DNA of 64,000 nt from DATNPH01 sp036703315 (GTDB lineage Bacteria; Cyanobacteriota; Cyanobacteriia; Cyanobacteriales; Coleofasciculaceae): the NCBI GenBank assembly GCA_036703315.1, contig DATNPH010000008.1, positions 46,340 through 110,339 of the forward strand, read 5' to 3'. The notes under the pieces were generated by a model that had not been told where the DNA came from, ran no database searches, and saw only the letters and a list, made by a program, of their open reading frames with translations. Positions 1 through 9,862 of the stretch are shown piece by piece; the first letter of the stretch is position 1; each line of letters opens with the position of its first letter. Made by a program: the position numbers and the translations under genes.

Positions 1-341
1 TTTGGAGTTCCTTCGGTGAGCGATCGCTCCCAGAATCTCTCGATGACTTTTGCAAGGATGTCGAACCATGCCGCCATCCTTGCAGTTTCACAACTAACGA
101 ACCTGTTTTATTAGACCTTTGTGCCGACACAACTAATATCCATTTCCCAGTCCCCTGCTTTGCATGAGTTGCCGTAGAGGGATAATCCTCTACCAAGGAG
201 ACACACTCTTGAATGGGTTGACGAGGTAGTGCTCCAGGATCGCGGTATATTCGGTAGTTCTTCAGTTCAGAACATTCGGAAAGCCTGTGGAAGCAATCGA
301 AAGCAGTGGTGATGAAGGGTTGCAGACATTTTTCATTCATT
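1..341 (-). CDS. Hypothetical protein, truncated by the window edge (N-terminal part)
   Basis: The frame is open from an ATG at 341 (a second ATG lies at 337 in another frame) to the left edge without a stop, giving about 113 residues that begin MNEKCLQPFITTAFDC. The visible part is Cys-rich early, then basic and Ser-rich, and holds one hydrophobic strand (KWILVVSAQ). I see no signal peptide, membrane helix or recognisable domain, and the upstream Shine-Dalgarno is not clear. Function cannot be assigned. Being open to the edge is the main support, so it could also be a chance frame. Confidence 0.4.
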
Positions 342-587
342 TTAAATTCACACGAATTAATCTTTACTTTGACTCCAAGATTGCATCCCTACCTTCAATA
401 TGCATAAAGCGGCTTTGAGGATTCAAGGAAACTGAGTGAAGATTGAGTAAAGCGATCGCCTTTCAACCAAGCTGCTTAACTATTTATAATTTATACGCTA
501 CTTGTACGTTATACGAACACGAACATAGACAGTAACCTTCAATACTAAAAACGCAAGCCAAGTAATTTTAGTCAAAGGGTGCCAAAA

Positions 588-1073
588 ATGAATATTCCAG
601 AGGCTCTTCAACCTTATGTAGTTCTTTTTCAAGTTCTTGATGGTTACGGACAAATTTGGTCTCCATGTGGACAATTTCTAGGTCTGCTTTCAAGTGTCCA
701 GAATAACCCAAACTCAATCATTAATCCCTATGGCTCATATGGGAGTCCTCATTCACCTACTAGCATCCAAAATCCACAAGGCTTATATGGCACCTCAGAA
801 GGAATTTACAGCCCTTACAACCCAAACTCTGTAAATCCACCGGTCATTTTTTATCAAGGTCATCCATTGCTATTGCTGACAAGGAATCTCAACATCTTTA
901 CCAATGACTTGACTATTGTAGATCCAGATTTAATGTTAACTATTTACGAAGAACTCTCCAACTCTAAGCCTGCTCCAATTGCTAAGCGATGGGAAACACT
1001 CAGGTTAGCGTTGGATCATATTGCCAATGCAATCCAAAACTCGGAAATGTCTTTTAACTACTTATTCTGTTGA
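588..1073 (+). CDS. Small NPYGSYG-repeat protein of unknown function
   Basis: About 161 residues. I chose the ATG at 588 over the in-frame GTG at 579 because an AAAGGG ribosome-binding site ends about 8 bases before it. Residues ~45-90 hold degenerate repeats of the type NPYGSYGS/NPQGLYGT, rich in Asn, Pro, Gly, Tyr and Ser. The flanks are more ordinary sequence, with an acidic, Leu-rich C-terminal helix region. There is no signal peptide or membrane helix. Similar Gly/Tyr/Asn-rich segments are familiar in short cyanobacterial proteins of unknown role. It is a single gene, convergent with the NACHT gene. Confidence 0.6.
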   Translation: MNIPEALQPYVVLFQVLDGYGQIWSPCGQFLGLLSSVQNNPNSIINPYGSYGSPHSPTSIQNPQGLYGTSEGIYSPYNPNSVNPPVIFYQGHPLLLLTRNLNIFTNDLTIVDPDLMLTIYEELSNSKPAPIAKRWETLRLALDHIANAIQNSEMSFNYLFC

Positions 1074-1123
1074 TGTAAGCTTAAACTCTAAACTGTAATT
1101 CAGTTGAGGGTGTCCAATGTCGG

Positions 1124-3034
1124 TTATAAAGAATTTTGCATCTCGGCAAAGCGATCGCGCAGCAAATTGTGGATGAACCGATAGCATCCACCCACTTGCT
1201 TGATGAACCGACGCTCGGCTGCATAATTAAGGAAACGGGCATAATTCCAGGGAATCGCTCCAGTCCACCACAAAATCAGGCGCAGCACAAAATGCTGAAT
1301 GCAAGCTAAACCACCGAAACCGATACCAAGAAACAGTGCAAGGCCAAGCCCAGAATTTAGTACCCTAAATAGTTCAACAGGCTGTCCAGTCGCTACCCTT
1401 AACAAGGCATAAAGTAGCATACCAGCCGGGAAGCTAATCAAACTAATCGTTATCGTATTCTTGGCTGATTTTCTAATGCCCTGATTGGGCTTATTTATTG
1501 TATCAATTTTATCTTCATCCAGCTTCACAACTAAACCAATAATTATCCCACCCAAAAATCCAAAAACTAACCAAAACATCAGCTCATTAATCATCCAAAA
1601 AGTTGCCCCAAAAACTAACCAGACAATTAGCCCAATAGTTAAGGCAAAAACCAATCCAATAATGACCTCCTCTTTGGATTTATCCCCATAAAAAATTGAG
1701 GCTTCAGCAGATTCTATTTTGTTCTTGAAAATACTGTACGCTATACCACAAATAATTCCGAGAATAATTCCATCAACTAAATTACTAAGCAGTCCACCAA
1801 TTAGTCCACCCGTTAATCCAATAATTAATCCAATAATCAATTGATATAGTAGCTTTTGTCTAATTGTTTTCAACAAAGATGGCTGTATTTTTTCAATCCT
1901 AAATTCAGTCTGATTCCCCTCTTTTAGAGTTTTAGCTAGCCATATTAACCAGTGTTTGACCTTCTTTGGTTTGTAGCGTTGATGATTATGAGGTTGCTCT
2001 AAGCGGAGTTTGATGTAGGCATCAAATAGATCTTGACAACATTTTCCCTGATAATCCTGGCATTCCTTTGGGTCACTAAAGCTTCTCTCTACTTGCCTCC
2101 ATTCATCTGAATAAGCTACGGCTACTGGCATGAGAGTCAATAGTAACGGAATCTTTGCTAAGGCTAGTAGTCCCTCTGTGTCATTCTTGATTATTTGCCA
2201 AAGAGGTTCACATTCTAATTGTTGTAAATAAGTTTCAATCTGCTCCTCTTTTAGCGATTGCAGAACAATCGATCCTCGCAGTTTCTCTAAGATTGCCTCA
2301 CCTTCAATGTATTCATCCTGACGAGAGCAGATGACAATAAACGATTGACCAGAACTTATTTTTAGAAAATCATTAATCTTCTGGATACACAATTGTTGCT
2401 GGGTCAATTCCAACTCATCTAGACCATCCAGTAGCGGCAACAGCTGACCTGTTTTAATCCACTTACGGGTTATTGCCTTGGGAATATTGTGGCGGAATTT
2501 AAGGTCAGCAGCTAGCCACTTAGCAAAGGATGCTGACACATTCCGCTTTGCTAAGCCTGGTTTATCACTGTTCCAGTCGGAAAGTTCAAACAAAACTGGA
2601 ATTGGCTGTTCGGTATGGTGTTGAGCGCGTTGAATCAAATCCCTTGCAAGCTCTAGCAGTGTTGTTGTTTTGCCTGATCCAGGCGCACCTAGAATTAGCA
2701 ATTTTCCTGCTATGTCATCTCGCTCAAAGACTTCAATAAGTTTCTCAGTGGAGTCCAACTGAGTCTTTGAGCCTCCAAAAATTTCCAGCGATCGCTCAGG
2801 TTGCAGCCATTGTTTTGGGGACGTTGGGTTAAAGTGTGCTGTTTGCTCTAGTTCCACTTGGTCTTTCCCATGCAGCTGCATCAACTCCTGATAATACAGA
2901 GAGTCATCTAGTCGCACGTTTACCTCAGTCTCCATCATTTTCAGCAATGTCCGCCGCGATCGCCGTGAAATTGGCTCTGGGAGGTTGATGAATGGCAGGA
3001 GCGATAGTAGCTGCATGTGTTTAGGAATTGACAT
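1124..3034 (-). CDS. Membrane-anchored NACHT-family NTPase
   Basis: 636 residues. A P-loop GAPGSGKTT lies at ~116-124 and a Walker B LLDGLDEL at ~201-208, the GxDE arrangement of NACHT-type STAND ATPases. Residues ~395-600 hold about six very hydrophobic Gly/Ile/Leu helices, and the C-terminus is a short basic segment ending in a GCYRFIHNLLRDRFAEM-like motif often seen in cyanobacterial NACHT membrane proteins. STAND ATPases oligomerise after sensing a ligand; the ligand here is unknown. The start ATG at 3034 follows an AGGAG that lies inside a small palindrome (GGAGCTTAGCTCC), which could modulate translation. A role in signalling or phage defence is possible but not shown by context. Confidence 0.85.
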   Translation of the reverse strand: MSIPKHMQLLSLLPFINLPEPISRRSRRTLLKMMETEVNVRLDDSLYYQELMQLHGKDQVELEQTAHFNPTSPKQWLQPERSLEIFGGSKTQLDSTEKLIEVFERDDIAGKLLILGAPGSGKTTTLLELARDLIQRAQHHTEQPIPVLFELSDWNSDKPGLAKRNVSASFAKWLAADLKFRHNIPKAITRKWIKTGQLLPLLDGLDELELTQQQLCIQKINDFLKISSGQSFIVICSRQDEYIEGEAILEKLRGSIVLQSLKEEQIETYLQQLECEPLWQIIKNDTEGLLALAKIPLLLTLMPVAVAYSDEWRQVERSFSDPKECQDYQGKCCQDLFDAYIKLRLEQPHNHQRYKPKKVKHWLIWLAKTLKEGNQTEFRIEKIQPSLLKTIRQKLLYQLIIGLIIGLTGGLIGGLLSNLVDGIILGIICGIAYSIFKNKIESAEASIFYGDKSKEEVIIGLVFALTIGLIVWLVFGATFWMINELMFWLVFGFLGGIIIGLVVKLDEDKIDTINKPNQGIRKSAKNTITISLISFPAGMLLYALLRVATGQPVELFRVLNSGLGLALFLGIGFGGLACIQHFVLRLILWWTGAIPWNYARFLNYAAERRFIKQVGGCYRFIHNLLRDRFAEMQNSL

Positions 3035-3122
3035 AAATGGGAGCTAAGCTCCTGTAGATGACTCTTACCCTGGAGTCAGGTGATTCTTAGAATGCTAATG
3101 TAGGAATGCTAATGTAGCGAGA

Positions 3123-5207
3123 CTACACCGGATTGGGCAGTACATCAATGTTGAGCGATCGCACTAAGAAAGCCCACTCATCCGCAAGTTCCTCAATAAT
3201 CTTAGATGTTGGCTTCCCAGCACCATGTCCTGCCTTAGTCTCAATTCTAATTAGTACAGGTTTCTCACCCGCATGAGCAGATTGCAAAGCCGCAGCAAAC
3301 TTGAAACTATGAGCAGGTACGACTCGATCATCATGATCAGCTGTTGTAATCATCGTTGCTGGGTAAGCTGTTCCAGGTTTCAGGTTATGCAAAGGTGAGT
3401 AGGTGTATAAAGCCTTAAACTCCTCTGGGTTATCAGGAGAACCGTAATCCGAACACCAAGCCCAACCAATCGTAAACTTATGGAAGCGCAGCATATCCAT
3501 CACACCTACGGCTGGTAGTGCTGCACCAAATAACTCCGGACGCTGAATCATGCAGGCACCGACTAACAAGCCGCCATTACTACCACCTGCGATCGCTAAT
3601 TTTTCCGGTCGAGTGTACTTATTACTAATCAGCCACTCAGCCGCCGCAATGAAATCATCAAAAACATTTTGCTTGTTCAGCTTCGTTCCTGCTTCGTGCC
3701 ATTCCTCACCATACTCACCACCACCTCGCAAATTGGCTACTGCATAGACACCTCCCATCTCCATCCATACCAATCTGCTCACAGAGAAACTGGGTGTAAG
3801 AGAGACATTGAAACCACCGTAGCCATAGAGGTAAGTTGGGTTATTCTCGTCTAAGTGCAATCCCTTTTTATGGGTTATAAACATCGGTACCTGAGTACCA
3901 TCTTTGCTCTTGTAAAAGACTTGCTTCGTCTCATAGTTATTCGGATTAAAGTCAACTTTAGGTTGCCGGAAGAGCGTACTTTCTCCGCTTACCATGTCAT
4001 AGCGATAGATGGTTGCCGGTGTCGTGAAGCTGGTGAAGGAATAGAACGTTTCTGTATCGTAACGCTTGCCATCAAAACCACCAGCTGAACCAATTCCCGG
4101 TAACTCTACTTCTCGAACAAACGAACCATTGAGGTCAAAAATCTTGATGGATGAGCGAGCATCTTTCAAGTAATCGGCAACAAACTGGTTATTGAGCAAG
4201 CCGACACTTTCGAGGGTTTCAGCCGCTTGGGGAATGACTTCTTGCCAATTCTCCCGTGCTGGGTTGTTGATATCGATCGCAATAACGCGACCACGAGTAG
4301 CCTCTAAATCAGTGCGGAACCAGAAGATTGAACCATCATTATCAATAAAGCTATAGTTAGCCTCAAATTCACTAATTAGTTCCACCACTGGCGAATCTGG
4401 CGTCTGCAAGTCTTTGTAAAAAACTAGGTTCTTCGGTTCAGTCCCTCGATCAACAGAAATAATTAAGTAGCGACCATCCTCTGTTACACCAGCGCCGAAC
4501 ATCCATTCTTTCTCATCGGGACGATGATAAACCAAGATATCCTCTGACTGCGGCGTCCCCAGCTTGTGATAGTACAGCTTTTGGTAATAGTTAATATCTT
4601 CTAATTTAGTAGCTTCGTTCGGTTCGTCGTAGCGGCAGTAGAAAAATCCTTGACCATCATGAGTCCAAGACGCACCAGAAAACTTCACCCATTTAAGATG
4701 ATCGGGAATGTTTGATGCCGTTTCGACATCAAGTACCTTCCACTCTTTCCAGTCTGAACCCGATGTAGATAGACCATAAGCCATTAATTTGCCATCTTCA
4801 CTAATGGCTAGACCAGACAGAGCGACAGTGCCATCTTCTGACAGAGTGTTAGGGTCAAGCAAGACTTTTGGCTCATCGTCGAGGGAGGTTAAGGTATAGA
4901 GAACGCTTTGGTTTTGAAGACCATCGTTTTTGAAATAGAAGTAGCGGTTCCCTTCTTTAAAAGGAATTCCGTATCTCTCGTAATTCCACAGCTGAGTTAA
5001 TCGTTGTTTAATCGGCTCCCGTGCTGGTATCTCACCAAGATAACCAAAAGTGACTTTGTTTTGCTCCTCCACCCAAGCTTTTGTTTCGTCTGAGTCAGGG
5101 TCTTCCAGCCATCGATAAGGATCAGCTACCTTAGTACCATGGTAGTCATCAACTTGGTCAGCTTTCTGGCTGAATGGGTAGGCTAGAGGTTGGTCGGGAT
5201 TTGACAT
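3123..5207 (-). CDS. Prolyl oligopeptidase (S9A serine peptidase)
   Basis: 694 residues, the usual size for prolyl endopeptidase (EC 3.4.21.26), which cleaves short peptides after proline. The N-terminus has the family signature DDYHGTKVADPYRWLED. The middle is the predicted seven-bladed propeller. The C-terminal alpha/beta-hydrolase domain carries the nucleophile in GGSNGG (Ser ~543), the Asp in ADHDDRV (~626) and the His in KAGHGAGKP (~661), spaced as in the family. No signal peptide is seen, so it is probably cytoplasmic. It is a single gene about 90 bp downstream of the start of the NACHT gene on the same strand. Confidence 0.95.
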   Translation of the reverse strand: MSNPDQPLAYPFSQKADQVDDYHGTKVADPYRWLEDPDSDETKAWVEEQNKVTFGYLGEIPAREPIKQRLTQLWNYERYGIPFKEGNRYFYFKNDGLQNQSVLYTLTSLDDEPKVLLDPNTLSEDGTVALSGLAISEDGKLMAYGLSTSGSDWKEWKVLDVETASNIPDHLKWVKFSGASWTHDGQGFFYCRYDEPNEATKLEDINYYQKLYYHKLGTPQSEDILVYHRPDEKEWMFGAGVTEDGRYLIISVDRGTEPKNLVFYKDLQTPDSPVVELISEFEANYSFIDNDGSIFWFRTDLEATRGRVIAIDINNPARENWQEVIPQAAETLESVGLLNNQFVADYLKDARSSIKIFDLNGSFVREVELPGIGSAGGFDGKRYDTETFYSFTSFTTPATIYRYDMVSGESTLFRQPKVDFNPNNYETKQVFYKSKDGTQVPMFITHKKGLHLDENNPTYLYGYGGFNVSLTPSFSVSRLVWMEMGGVYAVANLRGGGEYGEEWHEAGTKLNKQNVFDDFIAAAEWLISNKYTRPEKLAIAGGSNGGLLVGACMIQRPELFGAALPAVGVMDMLRFHKFTIGWAWCSDYGSPDNPEEFKALYTYSPLHNLKPGTAYPATMITTADHDDRVVPAHSFKFAAALQSAHAGEKPVLIRIETKAGHGAGKPTSKIIEELADEWAFLVRSLNIDVLPNPV

Positions 5208-5496
5208 GGCGTGGGCTTCTAGGCAACTTTTTCAATTTAACACCTGCCTACTGAACCTAGATCTCTTCCACTTTCCTGAGACAACAATCAAGGATTTCAC
5301 GCCCAGAAAAATTATCGAACATAAGTTCTATCTTAGTAGGCCCGTTAGCGTCGATACAAAGGATTTTAACAATTACTATATCTCAAGGATGATATCTTTA
5401 GAGAAAATTTTTTTACATTTGAGGAAATAAATTTTATGTAGACAACAAGAAACACAAACAGCAATCTCCTAGTTTATTGAACTGGGAGCTTCTCCC

Positions 5497-8400
5497 TTAT
5501 GTTCTATCGCCTAAGTTGGAGAATCTTATCTTAAATTCTGTGCCCCGATTTTGAGAAATTTCTATGTGGACTCCAAGCTGTTTAACCAGAATATTGACTA
5601 ACTGCATTCCTAGAGATTTTGCATAAAATAAATTTTGAGGGTCTTGTAGTTTCATTCCATCATTCCCAACAACCAGAGTAAATAGATGAGCTTGTTCCTC
5701 GCTAGACTCCAGGCTAACTGAGTTGAGTTCAACCCAAATTGAACCTTTAGTAGTCACAGGAAACCCGTGTTTTAAAGCATTTGAAACCAATTCATTAATA
5801 ATTAACCCACAAGGGATTACTCTATCAAGATTCAAGAAAATCTCATCAACTGTAAGTTGTAAGGTAATGTTGTTAGGATTGATGGCGTAGGTTTGAAGTA
5901 AGTAACTTGTTAGGATTTCGATATAGTCAGCTAAATTGATTTTGGCTAAGTTTTCCGATTGATATAGCTTTTCGTGGATGATTGCCATGGACTTGACGCG
6001 ATTTCGGCTTTCCCGAAAAGCCTCTAAAGCCATTGGATCTTGAATTTGTTGAGATTGCAGGTCAAGCAAACTGGAGATTACTTGCAAATTGTTTTTGACC
6101 CGATGGTGAACTTCCTTGAGTAGCGCTTCTTTTTCCTGCAATGATGCCTTAAGTTGCTCCTCTGCTCGTTTGCGATCGCTAATATCCACAGCAGTGCCCG
6201 TTGTCCCCAGAACGTTACCCGTATCATCGCGGAGCCTGATCATATTGCACCTTACCCAGAATGGCGTTCTATCCTTATGCAAACACTCCGCTTCATACTG
6301 AAAAACAGATTGACCGGCTAGGATACGCTGTAATATTCCCGTGTCTTTTTGTGCCTGTTCTAAAGTTACTAACTCGCTGCAGTGCCGCCCAATCATTTCT
6401 TCGGGTTCATACCCACACATTTGCCGAACGGCTTGATTGACAAACGTCAACCGTCCTTCAGTATTTATTGACCAAATCACACCCTGAGATGTCTCAACAA
6501 GGCTGCGATACTTCTGTTCACTCTCCCTGAGTGCAGCTTCTGTCAGTTTGCGCTCAGTAATATCCTCAGCAATTCCAGCCGTGCGATACAGCCTTCCTTG
6601 AGCATCGTAAACTGGGAAGGCACGGTCATTTATCCATCGCACTGAGCCATCCGGCTTTACAATCCGATAGACCTCTTCAATAAACTCACCCTGATTAAGT
6701 CGTTCATACATAGTGGCTACATAAGTACGGTCTTCTGGATAAATCGTATCCATCCAGTTTCGAGAATTTTCATACAAGGGCTGTGACGAACGACCCCAAA
6801 TTTTTTCGTAGGCAGGACTGATATAGAGGGTTTTTTGTTCATCCACTGAGAACACCCAGAAAACTGCATCAATGTTTTCTGCCAACTGGCGGAACTGCTC
6901 CTGGCTCTCTCGCAAGGCTGCTTCTGTCTGCTTGAAGTCGGTCACGTCACGGGCAACACCCAAAATCGATTCAACGGAGCCATCTAGAGCAAATTCCGGC
7001 ACGAGACGAGATTGGTAGTTTCTCGTCGTCCCGTCCGGTGTTAGGAAATCAAAATCAACAGTACGCTCTTGCGCTGTGATAAAAACCTGCCGTAAATTTT
7101 CCTGCCAATAGTTATACAGGTCTTCTGGCATCCCCAAATCTCGATGGGTTTTGCCGATGAAGGCTTGGGAAGATAGTCCTGTGACTGATTCTATCGCTGC
7201 GTTCACATACAAGTGACGCAGCTGTTTGTCAATTCGGGAAATAATATCTGGCGAATTTTCAGCCAGTGCTCTAAATTCCTGTTCTCGTTGGTACAGCGCC
7301 TCCTCTGCCTGCTTGCGCTCAGTGATATCGGTGGAGATGCTACAAACAGCATAGAGAGCGCCAGATGAATCATAAAGAGGAAACTTAGTTGTGATGAACG
7401 TGTGTAGCTCATCTGCCTTTGGGAGAACTTCCTCCAAGTTCAAGGGCGTTGCAGCTTCTAGTACTGCCTGGTCACTAGCTCGGAAAATATCTGCAATTTC
7501 TCGCGGCCAGATGTCGTAGTCGGTCTTGCCAATCATCTGCTCTCCACGCAAGCTGAGCGCACCTTCGCAGCAACAACGATTCACCAGAATGTACCGCCCT
7601 TGCAAATCCTTTACATAGATATTGGTCGGGGTAGTATCCAAAATTGCTTGCAAGAGTTGTTGACTTTCTCGCAGTGCCTTCTCTGTCTGCTTGAAGTCCG
7701 TCACGTCACGGGAAACACCTAATATCGATTCAACGGAGCCATCTAGAGCAAATTCCGGCACAACACGAGATTGATAGTATCTCCTTGTCCCGTCCGGTGT
7801 TAGGAAATCAAATTCAAAAGTACACTCTTGTCCTGTGGTAAAAACTTGTTGGAAATTTTCTTCCCAGTAGGTGCATAAAGCCTGTGACATCCCTAACTCT
7901 CGATTGGTTTTGCCGATGAAGGATTGAGGGGGTAGTCCTGTAGCTTTTTCTACCGCTGTGTTGATGTACAAGTGACGCAGTTGTCTGTCAAACCGGGCTA
8001 TGATGTCAGGCGAATTTTCAGCCAGCGCCCTAAATTCCTGTTCTCGTTGGTATACTGTTGCTTCTGTCTGTTTGTGCTCAGTAATGTCTCGGAAATAAAC
8101 TGACAGCCCGTTTCTAGCTGGATAGATCTGGACATCAAACCAATTATTCAGCGGTAAGCACAATTCCTCCAAGCGGACGCTAATCTTCTCTCGCATCGCC
8201 CTATGGTACTCATGGTCAAAAGTTGTGCCAACGGCTTCTGGATAGACATCCCACATATTTTGACCCAATAGCTCATCCCGTGTTTTCTGCATCAATCGCT
8301 GGGCTTGCGAGTTTACATAGGTAAAACGCCAATCGAGATCGATGGCAAAGAAAGCATCCGTGATGCTCTCCAGGATGTTTGTCGCTTGTTGATATAACTC

Positions 8401-8529
8401 TTGCTGTGCGGCTTGCTCAGTTTGCTGTCGCGCCGTTCGTTCGGTTTCTACTGCCCTAGCAAGTTCTGCTAACTCTGTCTTACAAGCTTGTAGCTGTTGT
8501 TCTAGGTCAGCGTTGGTATTTTGCTGCAT
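5497..8529 (-). CDS. Multi-PAS sensor histidine kinase, HisKA_2 type
   Basis: 1010 residues and no membrane helices. After a Gln/Glu-rich coiled coil (~1-45) come about six PAS/PAC units to ~790. The HisKA_2 phosphoacceptor helix contains EVHHRVKNN (His ~808/809), and a HATPase domain follows with INELVSNALKHGF as N-box. HHRVKNN is the signature of the HWE/HisKA_2 group common in cyanobacterial light and redox sensors. PAS units 2 and 4 are near copies of each other, and both end in DGSVESILGV. No response regulator is adjacent, so its partner is encoded elsewhere. It is divergent from the sulfiredoxin gene. Confidence 0.93.
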   Translation of the reverse strand: MQQNTNADLEQQLQACKTELAELARAVETERTARQQTEQAAQQELYQQATNILESITDAFFAIDLDWRFTYVNSQAQRLMQKTRDELLGQNMWDVYPEAVGTTFDHEYHRAMREKISVRLEELCLPLNNWFDVQIYPARNGLSVYFRDITEHKQTEATVYQREQEFRALAENSPDIIARFDRQLRHLYINTAVEKATGLPPQSFIGKTNRELGMSQALCTYWEENFQQVFTTGQECTFEFDFLTPDGTRRYYQSRVVPEFALDGSVESILGVSRDVTDFKQTEKALRESQQLLQAILDTTPTNIYVKDLQGRYILVNRCCCEGALSLRGEQMIGKTDYDIWPREIADIFRASDQAVLEAATPLNLEEVLPKADELHTFITTKFPLYDSSGALYAVCSISTDITERKQAEEALYQREQEFRALAENSPDIISRIDKQLRHLYVNAAIESVTGLSSQAFIGKTHRDLGMPEDLYNYWQENLRQVFITAQERTVDFDFLTPDGTTRNYQSRLVPEFALDGSVESILGVARDVTDFKQTEAALRESQEQFRQLAENIDAVFWVFSVDEQKTLYISPAYEKIWGRSSQPLYENSRNWMDTIYPEDRTYVATMYERLNQGEFIEEVYRIVKPDGSVRWINDRAFPVYDAQGRLYRTAGIAEDITERKLTEAALRESEQKYRSLVETSQGVIWSINTEGRLTFVNQAVRQMCGYEPEEMIGRHCSELVTLEQAQKDTGILQRILAGQSVFQYEAECLHKDRTPFWVRCNMIRLRDDTGNVLGTTGTAVDISDRKRAEEQLKASLQEKEALLKEVHHRVKNNLQVISSLLDLQSQQIQDPMALEAFRESRNRVKSMAIIHEKLYQSENLAKINLADYIEILTSYLLQTYAINPNNITLQLTVDEIFLNLDRVIPCGLIINELVSNALKHGFPVTTKGSIWVELNSVSLESSEEQAHLFTLVVGNDGMKLQDPQNLFYAKSLGMQLVNILVKQLGVHIEISQNRGTEFKIRFSNLGDRT
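6920..8054. repeat. Two ~375-bp direct copies of a PAS-coding segment (6920-7295 and 7679-8054)
   Basis: Inside the kinase gene two segments line up at a constant offset of 759 bp. Both contain the stretch encoding REQEFRALAENSPDII and the stretch encoding DGSVESILGV, with mostly third-position differences. They encode PAS units 2 and 4, with an unrelated PAS unit 3 between them, so the duplication unit was probably a PAS pair of which one member later diverged. Confidence 0.8.
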
Positions 8530-8700
8530 GGTCGTTGTGCGATCGCGGACGTTCCTAACTTGTTAATCCGTTCGACTCTAATGCCACCCCAACTCGATAA
8601 TCTTCTAGCGAAAGAGGAGTAATCTTGAGAGTTGAAATTCAAAGTCATAACGACTATGATTTGATAGTAAGGATTTGGAACTGAGGTTGCAACTCGCAAC

Positions 8701-8964
8701 ATGGTAGATATAAGAGAGATTCCTTTATCGCAAATTCGCCGTCCCCTGCCACGAACAAATGACTCAAATAAGGTAGCGGCTCTAATGGAGTCCATTAAAC
8801 AAGAGGGGCTGCGGGAACCCATCGACGTGCTGGAAGTAGATGGACAGTACTACGGTTTCTCGGGTTGCCACAGGTTTGAGGCTCACCAGCGCCTTGGCAA
8901 AGAAACAATCCGTTGCCGAGTTCGCAAAGCGCCTCGCTCGGTTTTACAGAGGCACTTGGCTTAG
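8701..8964 (+). CDS. srx: Sulfiredoxin
   Basis: 87 residues. The sulfiredoxin motif FSGCHR is at 53-58, with Cys56 as the expected catalytic residue that reduces cysteine sulfinic acid in 2-Cys peroxiredoxins using ATP. The IRRPLPRTND start and the EPIDVLEVDGQYYGFSGCHR core match cyanobacterial sulfiredoxins. The fold is related to ParB, which makes mis-annotation as a ParB-like nuclease easy; the Cys in GCHR argues for Srx. It sits 133 bp upstream of a dps gene, which suggests an oxidative-stress locus. Confidence 0.88.
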   Translation: MVDIREIPLSQIRRPLPRTNDSNKVAALMESIKQEGLREPIDVLEVDGQYYGFSGCHRFEAHQRLGKETIRCRVRKAPRSVLQRHLA

Positions 8965-9097
8965 TTACTTCATACATCTTGTCCTGCACCACATCCATCC
9001 AAAGAATGATTGGCAACGAATTCGTACTTGCCTAACATCAAGAGGCGTGAAAGCCACGTCTCAATGAAAAATTACTTTTTTAAATTAGGAGACAACC

Positions 9098-9592
9098 ATG
9101 CAAACTCAAGACAAAAACCTAGCCGTAGATATCGGTATTTCAGAAGATAGCCGCCAAGAGATCGCTCAAGGACTTTCTCGTGTATTAGCAGATACTTATT
9201 CGCTGTATCTGAAAACTCACTACTTCCACTGGAATGTCACGGGTTCGCTGTTTAATTCTCTGCATTTAATGTTTGAGCAACAATACACAGAGTTAGCCAT
9301 AGCTGTTGATGATATTGCCGAACGAATCAGATCACTGGGCGTTTTTGCCCCTGGTTCTTATAGCCAGTTTGCAGAATTAACCTCAATTCCAGAAACACGC
9401 GATGTTCCTTCGGCAGAGGAAATGGTTCGCTTACTTGTAGAAGGCAATGAAGCTGTAGCAAAGACAGCTCGTTCTGTATTTCCTGCTGCTGAAAAAGGCA
9501 ACGACGAATCTACTGCTGATTTGTTAACGGATCGGCTGCGTGTCCATGAAAAGACAGCATGGATGTTGCGGAGCATTATTAACGCACAATAA
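9098..9592 (+). CDS. dps: Dps-family ferritin (first copy)
   Basis: 164 residues, typical Dps size. Dps assembles into a 12-mer that oxidises Fe(II) with H2O2 and stores iron, protecting DNA. The inter-subunit ferroxidase residues are all visible: His in FHWNVTG, His in SLHLMF, and Asp and Glu in VDDIAERI. AGGAG lies 6-7 bases before the ATG. There is no lysine-rich N-terminal tail, so direct DNA binding is not implied. It follows the sulfiredoxin gene and lies about 1.1 kb upstream of a second dps-like gene. Confidence 0.93.
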   Translation: MQTQDKNLAVDIGISEDSRQEIAQGLSRVLADTYSLYLKTHYFHWNVTGSLFNSLHLMFEQQYTELAIAVDDIAERIRSLGVFAPGSYSQFAELTSIPETRDVPSAEEMVRLLVEGNEAVAKTARSVFPAAEKGNDESTADLLTDRLRVHEKTAWMLRSIINAQ

Positions 9593-9804
9593 ACTACACG
9601 GCATCTAAGCTAATGCGATGTGCAACTTTTCAGGTGGTTCTCCCTTTTTAAGGGGGCTAGGCGGGATCTTGGGTTGCTAGCTTAGAGTTTTGATCCCCTA
9701 ACCTCCTCATCCTCACAAAAGCTCCAGTCGCTCGGGCTTAGAAAGGAGGGCTAAGCAAAAGTCGTACATTGCGTAAGCTACGGAAATGTAAACTTTTGTT
9801 TTTA

Positions 9805-9841
9805 GTTAGGAGTCATTAGCTAAGAACTAATGACTCCTAAC
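9805..9841. repeat. Perfect 15-bp inverted repeat just before the HTH/GrpE-like gene
   Basis: GTTAGGAGTCATTAG (9805-9819) and its exact complement (9827-9841) flank a 7-base loop. There is no T-tract after it, so it is not a standard terminator. It ends about 20 bases before the chosen start codon at 9863. It could be an operator, an RNA hairpin affecting translation, or one of the short TTAGTCATTAG-like intergenic repeats that also occur near 12160 and 18415. Confidence 0.7.
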
Positions 9842-9862
9842 CAATGGCTAAGGACAAAAAAA

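Noticed and set aside
8701..8964. ParB-like nuclease
   Set aside because: The fold is shared, but FSGCHR with the catalytic Cys and the 87-residue length identify sulfiredoxin.
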